From: Firmicutes bacterium UBA3910
GTDB lineage: Bacteria > Bacillota > Limnochordia > Darwinibacteriales > Darwinibacteriaceae
Direction of reading: 5' to 3'
Length of the DNA: 6,991 bases
Assembly: GCA_002391465.1 (NCBI GenBank)
Contig: DGFC01000131.1
Coordinates: 1 to 6,991, forward strand
Part shown: piece by piece, positions 1-5,392 of the stretch
Layout: each line of letters opens with the position of its first letter
How positions within the stretch are numbered: position 1 is the stretch's first letter
Position numbers and translations under genes: made by a program
The notes under the pieces: model-generated
The model's input: the letters and a program-made list of their open reading frames with translations, nothing else
Databases searched by the model: none
Told to the model about the DNA's origin: nothing

Positions 1-408
1 CCCCGGAGCAACGCCCTCGGCTACATGCGGCAAAATCCCGGAGCCGATAAGTACCTCTACACCCGGGACGAACTATGCAGCGCCATTGAAGTGTGTGTTG
101 CTGGTGCAGTCAGTGAGGAACTGATGTTGGGCCAGCGATCTACAGGAGCCTTGGGCGACATTGAAAAGGCTACAGAACTTGCGGAAAAGATGGTATTTGC
201 AGGCTTGTCACCGCTCGGGATAGTCGGCAGCCATCTACCGAAGGAGAGGCTTCATATGGCGGTGACAGAGATCATCCAGGGAGCTGAGGTAGCCGTCAAA
301 GCTTGTCTGGGCAGCAGAAAAGAACTAATCAAAAAAACAGCCCAGCGACTCCTTAAACAGGAGACCCTGGGCGGTGAAGAACTCCGTTCATATATTGAGG
401 CAAGCTGA
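1..408 (+). CDS. FtsH-type (M41) ATP-dependent zinc metallopeptidase, C-terminal part, 5' end outside window
   Basis: This is the C-terminal 135 codons of a peptidase M41 domain, open at the left window edge (frame begins at base 1). FtsH-family enzymes are AAA+ zinc proteases that degrade membrane and regulatory proteins. The first visible residues, PRSNALGY, match the FtsH motif PRG-ALGY. They are followed by the YLYTRDEL block and by STGALGDIEKAT, which corresponds to the family STGASNDLE-AT motif. Its Asp (codon 157-159) is the expected third zinc ligand. The HExxH motif and the AAA+ module lie upstream, outside the window. Differences from classical FtsH are visible: VSEELML replaces the usual AAEE-hydrophobic-FG, and the protein ends soon after the helical region without a long charged tail. 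It may therefore be a divergent or soluble FtsH paralogue rather than the housekeeping FtsH. The family call is firm; the exact subtype is uncertain. Confidence 0.85.
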   Translation, partial: PRSNALGYMRQNPGADKYLYTRDELCSAIEVCVAGAVSEELMLGQRSTGALGDIEKATELAEKMVFAGLSPLGIVGSHLPKERLHMAVTEIIQGAEVAVKACLGSRKELIKKTAQRLLKQETLGGEELRSYIEAS

Positions 409-445
409 TTACGTCTTAGGGTTGTACCGGACCATCCAAGCTGAT
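401..445. repeat. 9-bp direct repeat CAAGCTGAT, two copies
   Basis: CAAGCTGAT occurs at 401-409, covering the stop codon of the M41 gene, and again at 437-445, at the start of the predicted -10 region. The starts are 36 bp apart. The copies are direct, not inverted, so they form no hairpin. This could be a binding site pair or simply chance. Confidence 0.3.
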
Positions 446-450
446 ATAAT
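422..450 (+). promoter_or_regulatory. Predicted extended -10 promoter, reading antisense to the UPF0756 gene
   Basis: TATAAT at 445-450 is preceded by TG one base upstream (442-443), giving a perfect TGnTATAAT extended -10. TTGTAC at 422-427 is a partial -35 (3 of 6) at an exact 17-bp spacing. The predicted start point, near 457, lies in the short gap between two convergent genes. The transcript would run through the whole UPF0756 gene on the opposite strand towards the PAP2-like gene at 953. No convincing ORF fills 457-940 on this strand, so the RNA would be a long antisense leader or a small RNA. The motif is seen directly; promoter activity is inferred. Confidence 0.45.
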
Positions 451-464
451 CGAAAAGCAGAAGT

Positions 465-911
465 TCAGCGCAGGAAGAGTTTGGCCAGAAGTGCGGCTAT
501 ACCGGCGGCCATGATCGGACCCACCGAGACTCCTCCGAAAAAAGAAACGCTGACCATCACGCCGAGGAGGACGCCCGGGATAATGCTGGGTTGTACTGCC
601 AGAAAGTCTAGACCCTGACTGTTAAGATAAGCTCCTAACAAACCGCCCACGATTGCCAACATCCCAAGGGGGCTGAAGATTGAGTGGATGAGCTCTTTTA
701 GTGTAACTTCACCATTGGCGAAGGGGATAAGCAGGGCAACTGTCAAGAGGAGAAGTCCAGCCTCTATGCCTCTGACCTGAACCAATGGGAAAAAACGGGT
801 TAGGCGCATCAGTTTGAGGAAGAACACAATTGCGGCAGCAGCTGCGAGCAGGTTGTTCTTGGTCAGCAGGGCAATGACAAAAATTAACAGTAGGGGCAGT
901 ACCGTGTCCAT
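465..911 (-). CDS. UPF0756 (DUF441) family membrane protein
   Basis: This 148-residue, very hydrophobic protein has about four membrane segments (residues roughly 3-17 and 20-36, 51-64, 82-100, 110-145). It matches the UPF0756/DUF441 pattern: TKNNLLAAAAAI near the N-terminus, AGLLLLTVALLIPFA in the middle, the LNSQGLDFLAVQPSIIPG block, and GGVSVGPIMAAGIAALL at the end. No biochemical function is established for the family. The length agrees with the usual 150 or so residues. The start at 911 is chosen because GGGAGGG (917-923) sits 5 bases upstream and the hydrophobic segment begins at once. An in-frame ATG at 932 would add seven residues, but its AAGGAGG (936-942) is only 3 bases away. The gene converges on the M41 gene and diverges from the PAP2-like gene. 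No terminator hairpin is evident after its stop. Confidence 0.85.
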   Translation of the reverse strand: MDTVLPLLLIFVIALLTKNNLLAAAAAIVFFLKLMRLTRFFPLVQVRGIEAGLLLLTVALLIPFANGEVTLKELIHSIFSPLGMLAIVGGLLGAYLNSQGLDFLAVQPSIIPGVLLGVMVSVSFFGGVSVGPIMAAGIAALLAKLFLR

Positions 912-916
912 TTTAT

Positions 917-942
917 CCCTCCCGTTGATCATATTCCTCCTT
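917..942 (-). promoter_or_regulatory. Tandem ribosome binding sites of the UPF0756 gene
   Basis: On the minus strand AAGGAGG (942-936) precedes an ATG at 932, and GGGAGGG (923-917) precedes the preferred ATG at 911. The two ATGs are in the same frame, 21 bases apart. Spacing favours the inner one: 5 bases against 3. The complement of the outer site creates the TTG at 941 on the plus strand, so that codon is a poor start candidate for the divergent gene. Confidence 0.5.
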
Positions 943-952
943 GGGTTCCGGT

Positions 953-1411
953 ATGAAAGAGGTGGGTGACATTTTCGCCATAAGGGAATTACAGACAAAT
1001 CAGGTGCTATGGACTGCCCTGTTAGCTTGGGCGATCGCACAGTTTTTGAAGATCATCTCCTGGGCATTCGTCTCACGAGAATGGAATTTCAGACGGTTGG
1101 TTGAGCCGGGGGGGATGCCGAGCTCACATAGTGCACTGGTCACCGCTCTCACCACAGGCCTAGGAATCCAGGAAGGATTCGATTCGGCCATTTTCGCGCT
1201 GGCTGTTGTGTTTTCGTTGGTGGTTATGTACGATGCGGCCGGCGTAAGAAGGGCCGCAGGGAAACAGGCAAGAGTGCTAAATGCCATTATTGAGGACTTA
1301 AACCGCAGGCAGCTCCATCCTGAGCGACTGCGTGAGCTTCTGGGGCATACCCCCTTCGAAGTCTTGGTTGGCGCACTGCTTGGCATTATTGTAGCCGTAT
1401 GGCGTCTATAG
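953..1411 (+). CDS. Divergent PAP2 family membrane protein (DUF212, YuiD-like)
   Basis: This 152-residue protein belongs to the DUF212 family, which is remotely related to acid phosphatases and vanadium haloperoxidases. Motifs visible are GGMPSSHSALVTAL (residues 53-66), corresponding to the PAP2 SxxH signature; MYDAAGVRRAAGKQA (92-106), the family hallmark; and LLGHTPFEVLVGALLG (129-144), resembling the second PAP2 histidine motif. Membrane segments are likely at about 17-36, 77-92 and 134-150. The substrate is unknown; a lipid or isoprenoid phosphate is a guess from the superfamily. ATG 953 gives a normal family length. A TTG at 941 would add four residues, but neither start has a Shine-Dalgarno sequence, which is unusual here. 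The gene is divergent from UPF0756 with only 41 bp between the two starts, so control signals for each must overlap the other gene. It ends at a strong terminator. Confidence 0.88.
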   Translation: MKEVGDIFAIRELQTNQVLWTALLAWAIAQFLKIISWAFVSREWNFRRLVEPGGMPSSHSALVTALTTGLGIQEGFDSAIFALAVVFSLVVMYDAAGVRRAAGKQARVLNAIIEDLNRRQLHPERLRELLGHTPFEVLVGALLGIIVAVWRL

Positions 1412-1422
1412 CGCTTATAGGG

Positions 1423-1454
1423 AAAAGGCACAGGATTAATCCTGTGCCTTTTTT
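1423..1454. terminator. Bidirectional intrinsic terminator between the PAP2-like and lipoprotein genes
   Basis: AAAAGGCACAGGATT (1423-1437) is the exact inverted complement of 1438-1452, so the whole element is a perfect palindrome. It folds into a stem of about 13 bp with a small TTAA loop. On the plus strand it is followed by a run of six T, a strong terminator for the PAP2-like gene. On the minus strand the arm ends in four T, so it can also end lipoprotein transcripts. The stop codon of the lipoprotein gene (1436-1438) lies in the loop. Confidence 0.9.
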
Positions 1455-2449
1455 GACCAATGATAGGTTGGGGAGTAGTAACCCACAAATCCGCTCTGAC
1501 TAACCGTTGCCACTGTGAACAGAACATCGTTTGGGGGTGTGTCTCCATCTAGTTCGTAGTGATATGAGGTATGCTCCAGTGGTATTGGTGTCAGAAGTTC
1601 GAAACGCTCCAAGGGATTTGTCTGGGCAAAGAGGAAGTAGCCCATCGTCCGCTCATCCAGGACCGGATCCCAGGTGACGATTAAAGTGCCATCGGCATCT
1701 GATACTCGCATGTTTTCCGGCGCCGGCAGTAGCGATTCCACACGACCGCGGACCTCCAAGCCAATCGCCAGAGGGCTCCATACGATCTCAATGGTTTCAT
1801 TGGGCGGGATATCTATGATCTCCCAAACACCTGGCCCCAACCTGTCTCCTACGCGGAACGATTCGGTGTAGAGTTCGATTTTGAACTCGTAGCTGCCCGG
1901 TGGAATGGACAGCACTTTACGGAGCGGTTCTGTTACATCTTCTCGGACTATTTCGTAGATATCATCATCGAAGTGGACTCGAGCTCTCAGTGCCAAATCC
2001 CGTAAGATGTAACCGGTGAGATCTATGCTGACGGTAACCTCGCTGTCGGAGGGACGCAGCACCAGATCGATCACGATGGGTTTCCCCGGTGTAACTTCGA
2101 TTTCCTGTGTTGCGCTTTGAAACTGCACCCTTCCTTCTCCGTCAAGCAGCAGCACATACAACTCCCATTTCCCCAAGGCTAGTTGGATTTCTGCTTCGAA
2201 CTGGTACTGCTGGACAGGTACCCTTCTTTCTACGCTGTGCTTACCGCGGGTGAGAACTATTTGGGCGTCCACAATCTCACCCGATTCGGTTGGCATCAGT
2301 GAGAGGTCATCAATGGCACCCATAACGGTCACAGAGCTCCTGCCGAGGGAGGGCAGCGTTGGCAGTGACGGGGAAGAGCAGGCACTTAGGCCTACTACGG
2401 CGAACAATAACAACGACACAACAAAGAAACGCAGTACACCTTTTTTCAA
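1436..2449 (-). CDS. Secreted lipoprotein with beta-rich modules and a fibronectin-III-like C-terminus, function unknown
   Basis: This 337-residue protein is not assigned to a named family. It starts with MKKGVLRFF, a hydrophobic core and the lipobox LSAC, with Cys24 as the predicted lipidated residue. A Ser/Pro-rich linker follows (25-40). It should therefore be anchored on the outer face of the cytoplasmic membrane. Residues about 40-240 look all-beta and probably form two modules of the kind seen in carboxypeptidase-regulatory-like or pilus-accessory folds. Examples are EAEIQLALGKWELYVLLLDG and IPPGSYEFKIELY, both phrases typical of stalk or adhesion domains. Residues about 240-337 resemble a fibronectin type III domain (PAPENMRVSDADGTLIVTWDPV, then a GYFLF strand). 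No catalytic motif is seen. The TTG start at 2449 is chosen because AAAGGAGG lies 9 bases upstream and it gives a compact signal peptide; an earlier in-frame TTG at 2500 lies in the promoter region and has no such site. The gene is divergent from cinA. Confidence 0.8.
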   Translation of the reverse strand: MKKGVLRFFVVSLLLFAVVGLSACSSPSLPTLPSLGRSSVTVMGAIDDLSLMPTESGEIVDAQIVLTRGKHSVERRVPVQQYQFEAEIQLALGKWELYVLLLDGEGRVQFQSATQEIEVTPGKPIVIDLVLRPSDSEVTVSIDLTGYILRDLALRARVHFDDDIYEIVREDVTEPLRKVLSIPPGSYEFKIELYTESFRVGDRLGPGVWEIIDIPPNETIEIVWSPLAIGLEVRGRVESLLPAPENMRVSDADGTLIVTWDPVLDERTMGYFLFAQTNPLERFELLTPIPLEHTSYHYELDGDTPPNDVLFTVATVSQSGFVGYYSPTYHWSKKAQD

Positions 2450-2458
2450 TTTTTCGGG

Positions 2459-2466
2459 CCTCCTTT
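2459..2466 (-). promoter_or_regulatory. Ribosome binding site deciding the TTG start of the lipoprotein
   Basis: The minus strand reads AAAGGAGG here, 9 bases before the TTG at 2449. No ATG in that frame has comparable support, so this site fixes translation start and the signal peptide. Confidence 0.7.
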
Positions 2467-2485
2467 TTCCTTCCCTGGGCCCACA

Positions 2486-2517
2486 TATAATATAGCACAA
2501 GCAATTGGAAAAGGTAA
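2486..2517 (-). promoter_or_regulatory. Probable divergent promoter region, lipoprotein and cinA
   Basis: ATATAATATA at 2485-2494 carries a perfect TATAAT on the plus strand (2486-2491) and TATATT on the minus strand (2494-2489). For the minus strand, TTACCT (2517-2512) stands at a 17-bp spacing as a weak -35 and would give a leader of about 33 nt for the lipoprotein. For the plus strand no good -35 is found; only T-rich sequence lies at 2464-2470. The plus transcript would have a leader of about 65 nt before cinA. The two promoters would physically overlap, so simultaneous firing is unlikely. The motifs are seen; their use is inferred. Confidence 0.4.
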
Positions 2518-2561
2518 AGGGTCAAGAAGAAAATTCTGATAAGGAAACTGAGGTGAAAGTA

Positions 2562-3806
2562 GTGAAGGCTGAATTGATTGCGGTTGGAACCGAACTGCTG
2601 CTGGGGGAGATCGTTGATATCAACTCACCCTATTTGGCTGGGAAATTGGCGGACCACGGGATCAATCTGTATTATATATCGATTGTAGGCGATAACCGGC
2701 AGCGTGGACTTGGAGTGTTGCAGCAGGCCCTGAAGCGCTCCGATTTGGTCATCATCTCAGGCGGTCTGGGGCCAACCGATGATGATCTGACCAGGGAGCT
2801 TGTGAGTGCCGCAACGGGCCGGGAACTGGTGGAAGAGCCTAGGGTTTGGGCCGAGCTAGAACAGTGGTTTCTCAGACGTTATGGTGAAGACTACCATATT
2901 CCGAAGCACAACCGCAGGCAGGCCCAATTTCCCCGTGGCAGCCGGATACTCGGAAATGGGAGCGGTACCGCCCCAGGTTTTTTGCTCGATATGGGGGGTA
3001 AGAAGCTCATTGCCCTGCCGGGTGTACCCGGAGAACTACGGGACATGTTTACACGGGAAGTGGAACCGTTACTGCCGTCGTTAGGCGGTGGTCGGCGACT
3101 TGTCACACGCAACCTCAACTTTGTGGGTATTGGGGAATCCAAATTGGAAGAGCTGCTGGGCGATCTGCTTGCGACCCAGACCAATCCAACACTGGCCCTT
3201 TATGCTAGCGGGGGTAAACTCCGTGTCCGAATAACGGCCCGGGCAGATTCGCCTGAGGGGGCCTCAGCATTGATCGCGCCGATTGAGGCGCAGATCAAAG
3301 AGCGTGCAGGCGAGTATTTTTATGGCAGGGATGACGAGACACTTGAGGGGGTAATCGGCAAGCAACTCACAATGCGAGGCCTTTCCCTTGCGGTAGCTGA
3401 GTCCTGCACCGGCGGGCTGATCAGCCATACTCTGACTAATGTACCCGGCAGTTCCGCCTATTTTGAACGTGCCTTTGTTGTTTACAGCAACCGGGCTAAA
3501 GAGGATGAACTGGGGGTTCCTCGCGAACTACTCAAACGATATGGGGCAGTAAGCGCGGAGGTCGCTCAAGCCATGGCAGAAGGGGTTAGGCGACAGGCCA
3601 ATACAGATTATGGCGTGGCTGTGACCGGAATTGCCGGCCCGGGCGGCGGCACCGCCGAGAAGCCAGTGGGTCTAGTATACATTGCTTTAGCCTCCCCGGG
3701 TGATACTATCGTGGAACGGCATCTGTGGCGGGGATCGAGGGAAGAGATTAAGCACCGCACAATGCTGGCCGCCCTGTACCTTTTGTGGTCCCAGTCGAAA
3801 TGCTGA
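2562..3806 (+). CDS. cinA: CinA, competence/damage-inducible protein with nicotinamide-nucleotide amidase domain
   Basis: This 414-residue protein is a full-length CinA. The N-terminal half is a molybdopterin-binding-like (COG1058) domain: AVGTELLLGEI (7-17), SGGLGPTDDDLTRE (66-79) and PGVPGE (153-158). The C-terminal half is the PncC amidase domain: AESCTGGLISHTL (279-291) with its conserved serine, VVYSNRAKEDELGV (306-319) with conserved Tyr and Lys, and TGIAGPGGGTAEKPVGLVYI (355-374). PncC hydrolyses nicotinamide mononucleotide to nicotinate mononucleotide and ammonia, recycling pyridine nucleotides; the N-terminal domain in some members has ADP-ribose pyrophosphatase activity. The GTG start at 2562 is chosen because MKAELIAVGTE is the classical CinA N-terminus and GAGGTG lies 6 bases upstream. 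An upstream TTG at 2505 would add 19 charged residues not typical of the family. The next gene starts 24 bp after its stop, which implies co-transcription. Confidence 0.95.
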   Translation: MKAELIAVGTELLLGEIVDINSPYLAGKLADHGINLYYISIVGDNRQRGLGVLQQALKRSDLVIISGGLGPTDDDLTRELVSAATGRELVEEPRVWAELEQWFLRRYGEDYHIPKHNRRQAQFPRGSRILGNGSGTAPGFLLDMGGKKLIALPGVPGELRDMFTREVEPLLPSLGGGRRLVTRNLNFVGIGESKLEELLGDLLATQTNPTLALYASGGKLRVRITARADSPEGASALIAPIEAQIKERAGEYFYGRDDETLEGVIGKQLTMRGLSLAVAESCTGGLISHTLTNVPGSSAYFERAFVVYSNRAKEDELGVPRELLKRYGAVSAEVAQAMAEGVRRQANTDYGVAVTGIAGPGGGTAEKPVGLVYIALASPGDTIVERHLWRGSREEIKHRTMLAALYLLWSQSKC

Positions 3807-3830
3807 ATTATGAGTTGAGGATGGATCTGC

Positions 3831-5267
3831 GTGCCAATTTACACAGCACAGCAGCACCGGCGGCGCTTCCTGCCGGTCCTCTTTGTGATCTTGGGAATCA
3901 TTGTATTCATCAACGTTTTCTCCGGAGTGGAATACCGCTTATTTCCCGCCGTAATAAGATTGGAGATGAAGTGGTGCCTTGGGGGTAGGACGCGCTTAGC
4001 ACTCCCACCCATTGGCGAAATCCGCGCCCCAACCCATTGGCTGCCAATCTGGGTAAGCTTGGAGGTGAAGAGTGTAAACCTGCCCTTTCTGCGCACTCTT
4101 GTGTACTCCCCACCCCAGGCTTTGGCTTCATTGCGCGGCGAATTAATGCGTGAACTCCGCCTGCTGCTGAGCCTTTTTGTCCTTAAATTGGTGGTTTTGG
4201 GCGCCGCAGGAGGTGTGTTCGCCTTGGTGTTCCTAGGCACGCGGGATGGACGTCAGCTCTTTTGGGCCGGTGCCTCAGGCGCCATAGTGACAGCGCTGTT
4301 AGTTCTGACTCTGGTTTTCACCTACGATTTGGCTGCCTTTGAAAGCCTCGAGTACGAAGGGGTGATTGAGGCTGCACCTTGGGCACTGAATCTTTTCTGG
4401 GAGGCGGCAGGTAAGGTGGAAGAGTTGGGTGAGAGGACGAGGGTTCTGGCTGGGAACCTCTATTCAGCCCTGGAACGTTTTGAAGAGCTGGGGCAGGTGG
4501 GGTTGGCAGACACTGCCCTGGTTGCGCTGCATGTATCGGACATCCATAACAACCCGGTTGCCTACGATTTCATCGCCCAGGTCATCGAAAGTTTTCCCGT
4601 CAGTGTGGTGCTTGATACGGGTGATTTGACCGATTGGGGTACTGCTCTGGAAGCGGAGGTGGCCACGCGAATTGAGCGGCTGCAAGTACCGTACGTTTTT
4701 GCCGCAGGGAACCATGAATCGCCCGAGGTAATGGAACGGTTAGCAGCGATTGAGAACGTGATTATTGTTGACGGGACGATTCAAACTGTGGCTGGCCTCA
4801 AGATTGCTGGAGTACCTGATTTGGTCGCAGGAGAACCGCTGCCCGAGTCTGCTTCACTGGCGGATCTCAACAACCAGGCCCGTGAGTTAAATGGTCTGTG
4901 GGAGAAGGCCGAGGAGCTGCCCGATGTTTTTTTGCTCCACAACCACCGCACAGCCAGAGCGCTGCGTCCCGGTCTGTTTCCGATAGTGGTGTGCGGGCAC
5001 AGCCATCGTTCCGCTGTGGAACAGGTTGAAGGAACGGTTTACATTAACGCGGGAACTACCGGTGCGGCTGGAATTAGGGGGTTTCAAACAAATGAACCCC
5101 TGCCCTATAGCCTTGCGCTGCTATACTTCCAAGAAATCGATGGTGAGCTAGTGCTGCAGGCGGTGGACAGTGTGTTTATTACCGGCTTGGGAACGAGTTT
5201 CTCGCTGCAGAGAACATTTATCGAACACAGCAGGAATCGTGGGGTAAATGTAGAAAATATCCGGTGA
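3831..5267 (+). CDS. Membrane-anchored metallophosphoesterase
   Basis: This 478-residue protein has a calcineurin-like phosphoesterase domain from about 227 on. The full metal-binding signature is present: SDIHNN (Asp237, His239), TGDLTDWG (Gly264-Asp265), AGNHES (Asn294-His295), LLHNH (His370, His372) and CGHSHRS (His390, His392), so the enzyme should be active with two metal ions. Three membrane segments precede it (about 13-30, 111-135 and 143-164), separated by a region of about 80 residues. That region contains GGRTRLALPPIGEIRAPTH (51-69), a conserved-looking element before the second segment. Arginines after segment one and around 138-141 suggest the catalytic domain faces outside, but topology is uncertain. 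The substrate is unknown; phospholipid, nucleotide or cell-wall phosphoester are possibilities only. The GTG at 3831 is the first start after an in-frame stop and keeps segment one; GAGG lies 10 bases upstream. The gene is coupled to cinA and ends at a hairpin before recA. Confidence 0.88.
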   Translation: MPIYTAQQHRRRFLPVLFVILGIIVFINVFSGVEYRLFPAVIRLEMKWCLGGRTRLALPPIGEIRAPTHWLPIWVSLEVKSVNLPFLRTLVYSPPQALASLRGELMRELRLLLSLFVLKLVVLGAAGGVFALVFLGTRDGRQLFWAGASGAIVTALLVLTLVFTYDLAAFESLEYEGVIEAAPWALNLFWEAAGKVEELGERTRVLAGNLYSALERFEELGQVGLADTALVALHVSDIHNNPVAYDFIAQVIESFPVSVVLDTGDLTDWGTALEAEVATRIERLQVPYVFAAGNHESPEVMERLAAIENVIIVDGTIQTVAGLKIAGVPDLVAGEPLPESASLADLNNQARELNGLWEKAEELPDVFLLHNHRTARALRPGLFPIVVCGHSHRSAVEQVEGTVYINAGTTGAAGIRGFQTNEPLPYSLALLYFQEIDGELVLQAVDSVFITGLGTSFSLQRTFIEHSRNRGVNVENIR

Positions 5268-5298
5268 AGTCTAACCAGGTAGGTTGGTCTGAGGTTCC

Positions 5299-5336
5299 GG
5301 GGGAGGCTTGTTCTGCTGCCAAGTTTCTCCCTTTTC
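5299..5336 (+). terminator. Probable intrinsic terminator after the metallophosphoesterase gene
   Basis: The arms 5299-5310 and 5320-5331 pair over 12 bp (nine Watson-Crick, three G-U) around a 9-nt loop, and TTTTC follows. The U tail is short, so efficiency may be moderate. It separates the cinA unit from the recA promoter just downstream, which fits its position. Confidence 0.6.
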
Positions 5337-5338
5337 TA

Positions 5339-5368
5339 TGGTCTTGGGGCGAACACATGTTTTATAAT
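5339..5368 (+). promoter_or_regulatory. recA promoter
   Basis: TATAAT at 5363-5368 is a perfect -10. No strong -35 is seen; TGGTCT at 5339-5344 (3 of 6) at 18-bp spacing is the best candidate. The predicted start near 5375 gives a leader of under 20 nt before ATG 5393, which includes the AAAGGGG ribosome binding region. The SOS box occupies the spacer. Confidence 0.7.
5350..5363 (+). promoter_or_regulatory. SOS box (LexA operator) of recA
   Basis: CGAACACATGTTTT matches the Gram-positive LexA consensus CGAACRNRYGTTYC at 13 of 14 positions; only the final base differs. It ends on the first base of the TATAAT at 5363-5368 and lies within the promoter spacer, so bound LexA would block RNA polymerase. 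This predicts DNA-damage induction of recA and the overlapping recX. The lexA gene itself is not in the window. Confidence 0.88.
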
Positions 5369-5392
5369 GTGATTAGAAAGGGGCAGGATTGA

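Noticed and set aside
409..464. Terminator between the convergent M41 and UPF0756 genes
   Set aside because: No stem with a following T run was found on either strand; the repeated CAAGCTGAT is direct, not inverted.
912..1040. Longer N-terminus for the UPF0756 protein (start at 1040)
   Set aside because: The extension lies opposite the start of the PAP2-like gene, has non-family sequence, and the internal ATG at 911 has a good ribosome binding site and gives the normal family length.
1000..1548. Long open frame on the minus strand across the PAP2-like gene and terminator
   Set aside because: It lies opposite a well-supported family gene, crosses a strong terminator and has no recognisable domain or ribosome binding site.
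2520..2525. TTGACC on the minus strand as -35 of the lipoprotein promoter
   Set aside because: The spacing to the TATATT is 25 bp, too long for a sigma-A promoter.
3785..3988. Plus-strand short frame spanning the cinA end and the phosphoesterase start
   Set aside because: It overlaps both genes out of frame, has no family signature, and the phosphoesterase frame here encodes a clear membrane segment.
3839..4240. Minus-strand open frame inside the metallophosphoesterase gene
   Set aside because: Arginine/serine/proline-rich composition typical of an antisense shadow, opposite a gene with intact catalytic motifs.
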